The notes: generated by a model not told the origin, from the letters alone. Counted from the first letter of the stretch, positions 51,214-60,830 are shown. The stretch is DNA of 64,000 nt from an uncultured Roseicyclus sp. (GCA_947494975.1 CANLXA010000004.1:405001-469000); one strand, 5' to 3'. Program-made: numbers and translations.

Positions 51214-52215
51214 TTAGTTCAACCGTTCAACTACATAATCCGCGAGGTCATGCATCATATCGCGCAGCGGGTGATCAGGCAGCGCGCCAAGGGCGGCTTT
51301 GGCCTGATCGGCATAGCCATTGGCCACCACGCGGGTCTGCTCCAGGGTGCCATGTCTCCCCAAAAGGCCAAGGGCCGTATCCAGATCGCCATCGCGCTGA
51401 TCGCCCTTGCCAATGGTGCGCGCCCAGAAGGCGCGTTCGTTCGCATCGGCTGCGGCAATCGCCCGGATGACGGGCAGGGTCAGCTTCCGCTCCCGGAAAT
51501 CGTCACCGATGTTCTTGCCGATGGCCCCCGACGTGCCGCCCCAATCGAGCAGGTCATCAGCCATCTGGAACGCGATGCCCAACCCATCGCCGTACGATGC
51601 CAGCGCCTTCACGATGCTATCGTCGCGATCCGCGATCACGCCGCCAACCTCGCAGGCCGCCTCGAACAACGCGGCGGTCTTGCCCCGGATCACCTGCAGA
51701 TAGGTGGCTTCCGTGGTCTCGATATTCATTGCGGCGCTCAGTTGCAGCACTTCGCCCTCCGCAATCGTGGCGGCGGCATTGGACAAAATGTCGAGCACCT
51801 GCAGGCTTTCGGTTTCAACCATCAACTGGAACGCGCGCGCAAAGAGGTAATCGCCCACCAGAATCGAAGACTTGTTGTCCCACAGAAGGTTCGCCGTGGG
51901 GCGCCCACGCCGTTTGGACGATTCATCGACCACATCGTCATGCAACAGCGTCGCGGTGTGAATGAACTCCACCGTCGCCGCCAGCTTCACATGGGCGTCG
52001 CCGTCGTAGCCACAGAGCCGGGCCGCCGCGAGCGTCAGCATCGGGCGAATCCGCTTGCCGCCTGCCTCGACCAGATGGGCGGTCACCTCGGGGATACGGG
52101 GCGCATGCTCGGACGCCATGCGGTCGCGGATCAGGACATTGACGGCCGTCAGATCCTCGTCCAACGCGTCGCGCAGGCGGTCGTGGGGCTTGGCGATGGG
52201 TGTATCCAGGCTCAT
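51214..52215 (-). CDS. polyprenyl (octaprenyl-type) diphosphate synthase
   Basis: 'LLHDDVVDESSKRRGRPTANLLWDNKSSILVGDYLFARAF', 'FQMADDLLDW'. Confidence 0.94.
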   Translation of the reverse strand: MSLDTPIAKPHDRLRDALDEDLTAVNVLIRDRMASEHAPRIPEVTAHLVEAGGKRIRPMLTLAAARLCGYDGDAHVKLAATVEFIHTATLLHDDVVDESSKRRGRPTANLLWDNKSSILVGDYLFARAFQLMVETESLQVLDILSNAAATIAEGEVLQLSAAMNIETTEATYLQVIRGKTAALFEAACEVGGVIADRDDSIVKALASYGDGLGIAFQMADDLLDWGGTSGAIGKNIGDDFRERKLTLPVIRAIAAADANERAFWARTIGKGDQRDGDLDTALGLLGRHGTLEQTRVVANGYADQAKAALGALPDHPLRDMMHDLADYVVERLN

Positions 52216-52267
52216 GCAGATTATCCCCTGTCTCGACTTCGGCGTGCGGGCACCATACCTGTTCGGT

Positions 52268-52483
52268 ATGCTTGAAGTTCTCCGCAGCAATGATCCGACA
52301 ATAATTGCCTTCGCGTCCGCCCTTCTGTCCGGCGAGGATATAGAGGTGTTCGTAATGGACGTCCATATGAGCGCCCTTGAGGGAAGCATCGGCATATTGC
52401 CGCGCCGGATGCTGGTGCACCGCGATGTGGCCGACGATGCGCGGGCGGTATTGCGGGACAACGACCTTCCGGTTTCCGAGTGA
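52268..52483 (+). CDS. DUF2007 domain-containing protein
   Basis: 'LEVLRSNDPTIIAFASALLSGEDIEVFVMDVHMS...RRMLVHRDVADDARAVL'. Confidence 0.88.
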   Translation: MLEVLRSNDPTIIAFASALLSGEDIEVFVMDVHMSALEGSIGILPRRMLVHRDVADDARAVLRDNDLPVSE

Positions 52484-53214
52484 GCGAGGCGGGCCTGACA
52501 CGGGACGGGTTCCTGGGGGGGCGGGTTCAGGTCTGGCAACCCGTGCGCGGGTATCGCGCCGCGACGGATCCCGTGTTCCTGGCGGCGGCCTGCCCCGCAC
52601 GCCCTGGTGAAACGGTGTTGGAGCTTGGCTGCGGCGTTGGTGTTGCGGCCCTGTGCCTTGCCGCCCGGGTCCCCGGTGTTCAGGTGACCGGCGTCGAGCG
52701 GCAAGCCGATTATGCCGATTTGGCGCGGCGCAACGGCGTGGATGTGGTGAATGCGGATCTGTCCGCGCTTCCCGACGATTTGCGGGCACAGAGCTTTGAT
52801 CATGTCATCTGCAACCCACCCTATTTCGTGCCGGGCGCTGGTACCGGGGCGGGGGATGCCGGGCGCGAAGCCGCCTTGCGGGAGGACACGCCACTGGCCG
52901 ATTGGCTGTCGACAGCCCGCGCTCGGCTGAAGCCCCAAGGCTGGATGACGATGATCCATCTCGCGGAACGGCTGCCCGATATTCTGGCCGGGTTGGACGG
53001 GTTCGGATCAATCGCCGTCCTGCCACTGGCTGCGCGAGAGGGGAGAGCCGCCGGGCGTATCGTTCTTCGGGCACGCAAGGGCGCGCGCGGTGCGTTTTCC
53101 CTCCTTGCGCCCATTCTTATACATGAAGGCGCAACCCATGCGGGTGATGGCGATGACTATTCTGCAACAACCCGCGCCATCTTGCGCGATGGCGCGCCGC
53201 TGCCTTTCGGATAA
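52480..53214 (+). CDS. tRNA1(Val) (adenine(37)-N6)-methyltransferase-like protein
   Basis: 'FLGGRVQVWQPVRGYRAATDPVFLAAA', 'LELGCGVGVAALCLAARV', 'HVICNPPYF' (NPPY). Confidence 0.88.
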   Translation: MSEAGLTRDGFLGGRVQVWQPVRGYRAATDPVFLAAACPARPGETVLELGCGVGVAALCLAARVPGVQVTGVERQADYADLARRNGVDVVNADLSALPDDLRAQSFDHVICNPPYFVPGAGTGAGDAGREAALREDTPLADWLSTARARLKPQGWMTMIHLAERLPDILAGLDGFGSIAVLPLAAREGRAAGRIVLRARKGARGAFSLLAPILIHEGATHAGDGDDYSATTRAILRDGAPLPFG

Positions 53215-53321
53215 CAGCCCAAATACGCTGCATTTTAGGCGTTAACTCTGTTCTGCGTGACATAAGCCGAAACTTATGGTGCACTCGAATTGTAACATCC
53301 ACACAACGAGAGGAGACACAT

Positions 53322-53486
53322 ATGTCGCTTGGCGCCCATCTTCAGGAACTCAAGAAGAAGCACGCCCACCTTTCGGCCAAGGTCGAGGAAGAACAACGCA
53401 GCCCCGGTGTAGATGAGCTTGCCATCCGTGAGCTGAAGAAAGAAAAGCTCCGCCTCAAGGAAGAGATTTCCCGGCTCGCGAACTAA
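53322..53486 (+). CDS. YdcH-like DUF465 family small protein (not in the supplied ORF track)
   Basis: 54 aa MSLGAHLQELKKKHAHLSAKVEEEQRSPGVDELAIRELKKEKLRLKEEISRLAN; SD-like 'aggaga' upstream. Confidence 0.92.
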   Translation: MSLGAHLQELKKKHAHLSAKVEEEQRSPGVDELAIRELKKEKLRLKEEISRLAN

Positions 53487-53513
53487 ACCGATCCTGCCGC
53501 GCGAGGGGCTGGA

Positions 53514-54462
53514 TCAGACCTGAACCTCAGCGGCATCCACGAATGTCATACCGTCCCGGTAGGCCTTGAGGCTGGAGATCTCGGCCTCAAGCCACTCCAG
53601 ATACGCGCGCACCTGCGGGCGGTTTTGTGTGCCTTCAGGGCAGACGAAGCTGTATTGCGCCTGCGTGCTCAACGCGATCGTGTAAGGCGCAACCAGGCGT
53701 CCTTCGCGCAGATCCCGCTCCGCCAGCGACATACGCCCCAGCACAACACCCCCCTCCGCAACAGCCGCATCCAGGGCGTGATCCGCCTGACTGAATCGCG
53801 CGCCGGAGGCGAATCGCGGCGGCAGACCCGCCGCGCGGAACCATGCGGGCCAGTCGAAGGCGGGCTCGAAATTGCGTGTATCGTCTTGATGCAGCAACGG
53901 CGCACGGGCCAGGTCGGCCGGGTTCGGGAATTGCTCCGCCAGCGCGGGCGTCATCATCGGTGTCATCCATTCGCTGATGATGGGCTTGGAAAACAGCCCC
54001 TCCTCCTGCTTCGGAAAGCCGAAACGGATGGCGACGTCGATATCGTCGCGGGCGAAATCCATGATTTTCAACGTGGCCGAGAACCGTAGCTCGATCTCCG
54101 GATGGGCCTGGGCGAAATGAAACATGCGCGGTGCCAGCCATTTGGCAGTAAAGGCAGGCCCCGCCGTGACTGTGAGGCTGGTCTGATCCACGCTGCGTCG
54201 TGCCGCCCGCCATGCGGCGCCAAGCGCCGTGAAGCCATCGGAGGCGCCAGGCGCCAGCGCGCGGCCCGCATCGGTCAACTCCACCGCGCGGTTTAGGCGG
54301 CGGAACAGTGGCGCCTCCAGATGCTCCTCAAGCGACTTGATCTGGAACGACAGCGCGGCGGGCGTCACGTTCAATTCTGCGGCGGCCTTGGAGAAGGACA
54401 TGTGCCGGGCGGCGGCATCAAACGCACGCAGGGCGGTGAGGGGAGGAAGACGATCAGACATG
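53514..54462 (-). CDS. LysR family transcriptional regulator (GcvA-like)
   Basis: 'LPPLTALRAFDAAARHMSFSKAAAELNVTPAALSFQIKSLEEHLEAPLFRRLNRAVELTDAG' HTH; alternative GTG start at 54467. Confidence 0.95.
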
Positions 54463-54467
54463 CCCAC

Positions 54468-54482
54468 TTAAGTATCGCTTAA
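54468..54482. promoter_or_regulatory. candidate LysR-type operator (dyad)
   Basis: TTAAG-TATCG-CTTAA perfect inverted repeat containing T-N11-A, between lysR and a divergent small ORF. Confidence 0.55.
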
Positions 54483-54569
54483 CTGAAGGCATGGAAAGTC
54501 TCGTTTGTGAGAAAATGGGGAAAGGTCCATATCGGATGCAACACGACGTACCAAGGAAAGGTCACTCCA

Positions 54570-54683
54570 ATGTTTTTCTACAACACGATCAATCCCGCCA
54601 CCCGCAACGCCGTTCTGAAGGCCCGTGCCGAGCGCGGCAAAGCCTTGGGTGAGTTCTGGGGGTTTCTGACGGGCCGCTCCTGA
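54570..54683 (+). CDS. micro-ORF 1, 37 aa, unannotated (MFFYNTINPATRNAVLKARAERGKALGEFWGFLTGRS)
   Basis: ATG with SD-like AAGGAAAGG upstream, GC-rich third positions, divergent from LysR, similar to micro-ORF 2. Confidence 0.65.
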   Translation: MFFYNTINPATRNAVLKARAERGKALGEFWGFLTGRS

Positions 54684-54789
54684 TAGCGAGACGCTCAGGC
54701 GGGATGCGGAGTTGCGCAGATAGCAATACTCCCATCCGCCCAAGCCCCTTATCTACTAGGCGTATTCAAAGAAACAATCGAGATGCGCT

Positions 54790-54924
54790 ATGATGGACGA
54801 ACATGCCGATCCCAAACTCCGCCAGATCATGCTTGCGGCCCGCGCCGAGCGCAGCAGGCAGGTCGCACGCCTCTTTGCCCGCCTGTTTCACCGCACTCCG
54901 CCGGGCGTTGCGCCCCGCGGGTAA
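54790..54924 (+). CDS. micro-ORF 2, 44 aa, unannotated (MMDEHADPKLRQIMLAARAERSRQVARLFARLFHRTPPGVAPRG)
   Basis: Gapless 29-residue alignment to micro-ORF 1 with about 10 identities, including 'ARAER'. Confidence 0.6.
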   Translation: MMDEHADPKLRQIMLAARAERSRQVARLFARLFHRTPPGVAPRG

Positions 54925-55018
54925 CGGATATTCCAATTCAGCAATTGGCTTTGGCGGGGCGGCATCATAAGTGGCTGTTACGCCCCATCAGGGCTGGTTC
55001 CATCAAAGGTCAGTTAAA

Positions 55019-55129
55019 ATGTTCTTTTTCTTTGCACCGCGTCGTTTGCCCCGCTCCATCTTGGTAGCGCGCTCCAATGATGCGATGGATCGCGCCCGCT
55101 TGATGGGCTATCTGAACGCACTTCACTAG
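55019..55129 (+). CDS. micro-ORF 3, 36 aa, unannotated (MFFFFAPRRLPRSILVARSNDAMDRARLMGYLNALH)
   Basis: SD-like AAAGG upstream; 'R-S-I-L-V-A-R...ARL..YL' aligns with micro-ORF 2 using one gap. Confidence 0.5.
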   Translation: MFFFFAPRRLPRSILVARSNDAMDRARLMGYLNALH

Positions 55130-55983
55130 GCGCGGGACGATCCCAGCGCCGCAAGGCCCGCCCCGCCCGCAATCAGGGCGGCGGCCAGAAGCAGGGACAT
55201 GGTCGGTTCGGCGATGCCCACCAGAACAAGCACGAGCGTCGACAAAAGCGGCGCAGCATAGCTTGCCGTGCCCAGAAGCTGAATGTCGCCGCGCTTCACC
55301 CCCAGATCCCACACGAAAAACGCCAATCCTACCGGCCCAAGGCCCAAGGCCAGAACCGACATCCATTGGGATGCGGTATCGGGCCAGATCGTGTCCTCGA
55401 ACGCCAGGTGGGACGGAACCGACAAAACGGCGGTCGCAACGCAGAAGATGGCGACGGTCTGCGTCGGCATCTTGCCCATACGCCGTGACAGCACCGAATA
55501 GCCCGACCATGTCAGCGCGCAGAGAAACGCCAGCGCCAGGCCCACGCCCCCGCTGAATCCATCGGCCCCCGGCGCCACGATCAGGGCCGCACCCAGAAAC
55601 GCGATCAACGCACCGATGACGTGGAGCGGCCCGAGGCGTTCGCCGGGCAGAAGGCCGGAAAACAGCACGATGAAGAGCGGCCAGAGATAGGCAATCAGGC
55701 TCGCCTCCGCCGGTGGGGCGAGGCGCAGGGCGGAGAAGTAGAGCGCGTGGTAGCCGAACAACCCAAGCGTTCCGAAAACATAGACGCCGATTGGCACCGC
55801 CCGCAACTGTGGCCAACCGCCCGTCGCCGTGACCCAGACCAGGCCAAGCACGCCACCGATGGTGAACGTCATGGCGTTGAGCTGAAACGGCGGCACCGGT
55901 GCCGCACCGATGGTAAACAGCGCAAGCAATGCCCAGAGAAGGACGGCGATGAAGCCGATGGCGGTGGCGGTCTGGCGAGTCAT
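55126..55983 (-). CDS. DMT/EamA family transporter (YddG aromatic amino-acid exporter-like)
   Basis: 10-TM EamA pattern 'MTRQTATAIGFIAVLLWALLALFTIGAAPVPPFQLNAMTFTIGG'. Confidence 0.88.
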   Translation of the reverse strand: MTRQTATAIGFIAVLLWALLALFTIGAAPVPPFQLNAMTFTIGGVLGLVWVTATGGWPQLRAVPIGVYVFGTLGLFGYHALYFSALRLAPPAEASLIAYLWPLFIVLFSGLLPGERLGPLHVIGALIAFLGAALIVAPGADGFSGGVGLALAFLCALTWSGYSVLSRRMGKMPTQTVAIFCVATAVLSVPSHLAFEDTIWPDTASQWMSVLALGLGPVGLAFFVWDLGVKRGDIQLLGTASYAAPLLSTLVLVLVGIAEPTMSLLLAAALIAGGAGLAALGSSRA

Positions 55984-56155
55984 GCCCGCTTCTTTAGGGC
56001 AGCTTGGTGAGGGCGGATAGCCCACCTGGCCGTGCGCGCTTTTGCATGCGTCGTTCAGAAGCGATCTTTGGTGTCGTGCCAGCGAGAACAGCGCAGCACA
56101 TCAAAAAGGGGCCCCCGCATGGCGGAGGCCCCGGGGCGTTGAAACGAAAATGCTG

Positions 56156-56881
56156 TCAGACGAAGAATTGCGCGCCGTTGGCCGAGATCGTGGAGCCGTT
56201 GATGAACCCCGAATCGTCGGAGGCCAGGAAACAGACGCAGCGGGCGATTTCTTCCGGCTCCCCAAGGCGGCCTGCGGGGATCTGCGGGATGATCTTGGAA
56301 TTCAGCACATCCTCCGGGATCGCGCGGACCATCTCGGTGCCGATATAGCCGGGGCAGATGGCGTTGGCGGTGATGCCCGCGCGCGCGCCTTCCTGGGCCA
56401 GCGATTTGACGATCCCCAGATCGCCCGCCTTGGTGGCAGCATAGTTGACCTGACCGGCCTGACCCTTCTGGCCGTTGATCGACGAGATCACGATGACGCG
56501 GCCAAATTTGCGCTCGCGCATCCCGGGCCAGACGGGATGAACGGTGTTGAAGACGCCGGTGAGGTTCGTGGCAATGACTTCGTTCCACTGTTCGGGCGTC
56601 ATGCGGTGGAACATGGCGTCGCGGGTGATGCCGGCATTGGCGACCACAACTTCGATGGGCCCGAGATCGGCTTCGACCTTGGCGATGCCATCGGCGGAGC
56701 TTTGATAATCGCCGACATTCCATTTGTAAGTCTTGATGCCGGTTTCATCGGTGAACTTGGCCGCGGCCTCGTCATTGCCGGCATAGGTCGCGGCGACCTC
56801 GTAACCGTCGGCCTTCAGGGCTTTGGAAATGGCTTCGCCGATGCCACGGCTGCCGCCGGTGACCAATGCTACACGTCCCAT
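56156..56881 (-). CDS. phaB: acetoacetyl-CoA reductase
   Basis: 'ALVTGGSRGIGEAISKAL', 'INGQKGQAGQVNYAATKAGDLGIVKSLAQEGA', SDR family. Confidence 0.95.
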   Translation of the reverse strand: MGRVALVTGGSRGIGEAISKALKADGYEVAATYAGNDEAAAKFTDETGIKTYKWNVGDYQSSADGIAKVEADLGPIEVVVANAGITRDAMFHRMTPEQWNEVIATNLTGVFNTVHPVWPGMRERKFGRVIVISSINGQKGQAGQVNYAATKAGDLGIVKSLAQEGARAGITANAICPGYIGTEMVRAIPEDVLNSKIIPQIPAGRLGEPEEIARCVCFLASDDSGFINGSTISANGAQFFV

Positions 56882-56910
56882 ATGTCTCTCTCCTTGGTGA
56901 AGTTGTGGTA

Positions 56911-57765
56911 TTATATGTCGGATTGGGTGTGACGGTCGAGCCAGGCTTGGCCGTCGCGTTCACCAAGATCCCAGGCGGCGTGAAGCGCGTCGGGATTGGT
57001 GAAATCGATCTTGTTGCCGGCCACGGCTTCGGAGGGGCCATCGTGCCAGATGCGGGCGGTGTCTTCGGGCCGGTCGCGGTAGTCGCGGGTCATCAGCACA
57101 AGCGTCGCACCCTTGTCGGGATCCGGGTGAGGGATCTGGTTGATCAGGCCGCCATCCATTACCGGTTGACCGTCCCATTCGGGGATACGGAAGATCGGGG
57201 GGATGGTGGCGGCGGCTTTCACCAGTTTGGCGAGGCGCCCGTCACGTGCGGCCGTCCGGGCATCGACCAATTGACCCGTGAGGCCGACCTTTTCGGCCCA
57301 TTCGCCATCGGGGCGGGATTTGACCATCTTCTCGATCTGATAGGCCGCGCCCGCGACCAGGGCTTTCAGCGTGTCGGGCAGGCGGGAGGTGGGATGTGCC
57401 AGCAGGATCTGGAAGGCCGGGCCATCCGCGATCCGGGCCTCGGCCGTCGCATCGAGGACCTGATCCACAACCTCGGAATAGATGCGTTGATGCGGGGTCA
57501 GGCCGTCATCGCGGTCCAGATCGTGCAAGCTGACGTTGTAGTTGTTGTGCGAAAAGGCGTGCGCCATGGTGTCCAGGAGGTCCGCCTCGCGCCCGGCAAT
57601 CCAGGCCGATGCCGACATCGCCCCGCCGGACACCCCCGTCACCCGGTCGGGGGTCAGCGGCAGGGACGCGCCTACTATCTTCATCCAGCCACCGTGCCAG
57701 AAGCAGCGAATGCCACCGCCGGAAAACACGAGCTGGCGGAAATCGGGAAGGGGAGGCGTCGACAT
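56911..57765 (-). CDS. patatin-like phospholipase family protein
   Basis: 'LVFSGGGIRCFWHGGWMKIV', nucleophile 'GVSGG', 'MDGGLINQIP' Asp motif. Confidence 0.92.
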   Translation of the reverse strand: MSTPPLPDFRQLVFSGGGIRCFWHGGWMKIVGASLPLTPDRVTGVSGGAMSASAWIAGREADLLDTMAHAFSHNNYNVSLHDLDRDDGLTPHQRIYSEVVDQVLDATAEARIADGPAFQILLAHPTSRLPDTLKALVAGAAYQIEKMVKSRPDGEWAEKVGLTGQLVDARTAARDGRLAKLVKAAATIPPIFRIPEWDGQPVMDGGLINQIPHPDPDKGATLVLMTRDYRDRPEDTARIWHDGPSEAVAGNKIDFTNPDALHAAWDLGERDGQAWLDRHTQSDI

Positions 57766-57824
57766 GACAAACGAACGCAGGCGCGGCGCGTTTGGTTTCC
57801 CGCCGCGCCGCGTCCGCGGTCAGA

Positions 57825-59000
57825 TCAGTCGCGCTCGACGCAAAGCGCAACGCCCATGCCGCCACCGATGCAGAGCGTGGCGAGGCCTTTCTTGGCATCC
57901 CGGCGCTGCATCTCGAAGAGCAGGGTGTTCAGCACGCGGCAGCCCGAGGCGCCGATCGGGTGACCGATGGCGATGGCGCCGCCGTTCACGTTCACGATGG
58001 CCGGATCCCAGCCCATGTCCTTGTTCACGGCGCAGGCCTGGGCGGCGAAGGCTTCGTTGGCTTCCACGAGGTCGAGATCTTCGACCTTCCAGCCAGCCTT
58101 TTCCAGCGCCTTGCGCGAAGCGTAGATCGGGCCCACGCCCATGATCGACGGGTCGAGACCAGCGGTCGCGTAGGAGGCGATGCGCGCGAGCGGCTGGATG
58201 CCGCGCTTCTCCGCATCATCGGCGGACATCAGAAGAGTCGCGGCGGCGCCGTCATTGAGGCCGGATGCGTTGGCAGCGGTGACGGAGCCATCCTTGGTGA
58301 AAGCGGGGCGAAGTTTCTGCATGGCCTCCATCGTGGCGCCGTGGCGGATATACTCATCCTGATCGACCGTGATGTCGCCCTTGCGGTTCGGCACGATGAC
58401 CGCGGTGATTTCGTCAGCGAATTTGCCAGCCTTCTGAGCGGCTTCGGCCTTGTTTTGAGAGGCGACGGCGAATTCGTCCTGCTGTTCGCGCGAGATTTGC
58501 CACTTCTCGGCCACGTTCTCGGCCGTCTGGCCCATGTGATAGCCGTTGAACGCATCCCACAACCCGTCGCGGATCATCGTGTCGATATACTTCATGTCGC
58601 CCATCTTCTGGCCTTGACGCAGCGTGGCCGCATGGGGGGACATGGACATGTTTTCCTGGCCACCGGCCACAACGATGGAGGCATCGCCGAGCATGATATG
58701 CTGCGCACCAAGTGCCACGGCCCGAAGGCCGGAGCCGCAGACCTGGTTGATGCCCCAGGCTGCGCTCTCCTGCGGCAGACCTGCATTGATGTGGGCCTGG
58801 CGGGCAGGGTTCTGGCCTTGGGCGGCCGTCAGAACCTGGCCGAGAATCGTTTCGGACACTTCGGATTTGTCGACACCGGCGCGTTCCACGACGGCTTCGA
58901 TCACGGTTTTGCCAAGGTCATGGGCGGCGGTGTTGGCAAAGGAGCCGAGGAAGCTGCCGACCGGTGTGCGGGCAGCGGAAGCGATGACGACGTTGGTCAT
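57825..59000 (-). CDS. phaA: acetyl-CoA C-acetyltransferase
   Basis: '[14 protein letters not shown]', '[28 protein letters not shown]', '[16 protein letters not shown]'. Confidence 0.97.
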   Translation of the reverse strand: MTNVVIASAARTPVGSFLGSFANTAAHDLGKTVIEAVVERAGVDKSEVSETILGQVLTAAQGQNPARQAHINAGLPQESAAWGINQVCGSGLRAVALGAQHIMLGDASIVVAGGQENMSMSPHAATLRQGQKMGDMKYIDTMIRDGLWDAFNGYHMGQTAENVAEKWQISREQQDEFAVASQNKAEAAQKAGKFADEITAVIVPNRKGDITVDQDEYIRHGATMEAMQKLRPAFTKDGSVTAANASGLNDGAAATLLMSADDAEKRGIQPLARIASYATAGLDPSIMGVGPIYASRKALEKAGWKVEDLDLVEANEAFAAQACAVNKDMGWDPAIVNVNGGAIAIGHPIGASGCRVLNTLLFEMQRRDAKKGLATLCIGGGMGVALCVERD

Positions 59001-59212
59001 TGAGAAGTGTCCTTTCCTGTGTGGACGGACCTGAGATTCGGCCCGATCCCGTCTCTGTGTCGTGGATGTGTTGGGCCGGGTGATAGTGCGCGACGCGGGG
59101 TAAAGGCAACGGGCACGGTGTCTCAGGCTACCACGGACAGGCGGATATGCGTCTGAGGCAAGGTAACAGATTCGCAGGAAACAGGTTTTGGAAAGGCCCC
59201 GCGGCCAGTCGT

Positions 59213-60043
59213 TCAGGCAGACCGTTCCATCACGCGGGTATCGTGTTGAGGCAGTTTCATCTTAGGCGCGCCATAGTAATAGCCCTGCAGGCAATCGACA
59301 CCGGCCCGGCTCAGCCACTGCGCCTCTGCCGCCGTTTCCACGGATTCGGCCACGACCAGCATGTCGAAATGACGTGCTAGCGAGATCAGCGCCTCCGTCA
59401 GCACCTGATTGTCGGCATCCTCCGACACATTGCGGGAGAATTGCCCGTCGATCTTCAGGATGTCAAAATAGAAGGTCTTGAAGTGCCGGAAGGCGGTGTA
59501 GCCTGCGCCGAAATCGTCCAGCGCGAAGGTGATGCCCTTGTCCTGCAGATCCTCCATGAAAATGGCCACGATCTCCGGCATCATCATGACGGAGCTTTCG
59601 GTAATCTCGAGGATCAGCCGCTCCACAACCATCGGATCATCGCGCAGGCAGGTTCGCAGGATCTGCATCCAGCGCGGATAACCGACAGAGCGGGCCGACA
59701 TGTTCACCGACAGACGCAACCACGGATATTGTTTCAACATCTGCAGGCCGATCTGCAGAGCCGCGCAATCGATCTGACGGCCGATGTCGCTGTCTTCCAC
59801 GGCCCCCATGAAATCGCGGGCCGGGATAACGCGGCCGGTTTCATCGAGAATACGGATGAGGCCTTCGTAGAACGCGATTCCCTTGCCGTCGGCCCGGATG
59901 ATCGGCTGGAACGCCAGTCGTGCGTCGCCGCGGCCAAGGGCCTGTTGGACCATGGACAAGGTGCCGCGATCGCGTTGCGCGACGGCAGCGTCCAGCGGGC
60001 TTTCCAACCCTGGCTCCATCAGCTCCGGCCCCTTGTCGCGCAT
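59213..60043 (-). CDS. EAL domain-containing protein (putative c-di-GMP phosphodiesterase, stand-alone)
   Basis: 'FYEGLIRI' (EAL variant EGL), 'LILEITES', '[13 protein letters not shown]', 'DILKIDGQF', 'VVAESVET'. Confidence 0.9.
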   Translation of the reverse strand: MRDKGPELMEPGLESPLDAAVAQRDRGTLSMVQQALGRGDARLAFQPIIRADGKGIAFYEGLIRILDETGRVIPARDFMGAVEDSDIGRQIDCAALQIGLQMLKQYPWLRLSVNMSARSVGYPRWMQILRTCLRDDPMVVERLILEITESSVMMMPEIVAIFMEDLQDKGITFALDDFGAGYTAFRHFKTFYFDILKIDGQFSRNVSEDADNQVLTEALISLARHFDMLVVAESVETAAEAQWLSRAGVDCLQGYYYGAPKMKLPQHDTRVMERSA

Positions 60044-60143
60044 CGTCCGACTCCACACTCACGATCATCTGGCATTGATGCGCGGGCAGGATTTAAGGAA
60101 GGATGAAAGCTGGCATTTGTGACGAATGCGCGGGAGTATTGTG

Positions 60144-60728
60144 ATGATCGAAGATCCGGGTGGTCGCTGCGGCTGGTGCGGGAGCAATCCGGTCTACGTC
60201 GCCTATCATGACATCGAATGGGGCGTGCCGGAATATGATAGCCGCGCTCTGTGGGAAAAGTTGGTGCTCGATGGGTTTCAGGCCGGGTTGGCCTGGATCA
60301 CCATCCTGCGAAAGCGCGACGCCTTTCGCGCCGCGTTCGAGGGATTCGAACCGGACGTGATCGCCGGTTGGGGGGAGGCGGAGGTAGCGCGATTATTGGC
60401 CGATCCCGGCATCGTGCGGCACCGGGGCAAGATCGAGGCCACGATCGGGAATGCGCAGGCCTGGATCAAGATGGAGGAACGCGGCGGATTTGACGCATTT
60501 GTCTGGGATTACGTCGACGGTGCACCGGTGCAAAACCGGTGGGAGATGCTGGCCGATGTGCCCGCGGCGACGGAGCTATCCACCCGGATGTCGAAGGATC
60601 TGAAGAAGGCGGGGTTCCGATTCTGCGGGCCCACGATTGTCTATGCATGGCTCCAGGCGACCGGTGTGATCAACGACCATCTGGTCGGCTGTTTTCGCCA
60701 CGCGGAGGTGAAGAGCCTGGCGCGATAG
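60144..60728 (+). CDS. tag: DNA-3-methyladenine glycosylase I
   Basis: 'RCGWCGSNPVYVAYHDIEWGVPEYDSRALWEKLVLDGFQAGLAWITILRKRDAFR'. Confidence 0.95.
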   Translation: MIEDPGGRCGWCGSNPVYVAYHDIEWGVPEYDSRALWEKLVLDGFQAGLAWITILRKRDAFRAAFEGFEPDVIAGWGEAEVARLLADPGIVRHRGKIEATIGNAQAWIKMEERGGFDAFVWDYVDGAPVQNRWEMLADVPAATELSTRMSKDLKKAGFRFCGPTIVYAWLQATGVINDHLVGCFRHAEVKSLAR

Positions 60729-60745
60729 CCAAAGGTGTTGAAGTC

Positions 60746-60830
60746 GGGAGGGCCCGCCCTCCCACCCCTTTTGGGGGCGCTGCCCCCATCCTTCGGACTC
60801 CCCCGGCATATTCAGGGAACAAAGATCGGG
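60746..60830. terminator. double-hairpin bidirectional terminator / interspersed intergenic element
   Basis: GGGAGGGC-cc-GCCCTCCC (60746-60763) and GGGGGC-gct-GCCCCC (60773-60787), then ATCCTTCGGACTCCCCCGGCATATTCAGGGAACAAAG, between convergent genes. Confidence 0.65.

Noticed and set aside
54783-55067. 94-aa ORF MRYDGRTCRSQTPPDHACG...
   Set aside because: Overlaps micro-ORF 2 in another frame; Cys/Pro/Arg-rich composition is typical of a shadow frame in GC-rich DNA. The shorter MMDEHAD frame has paralogue support instead.
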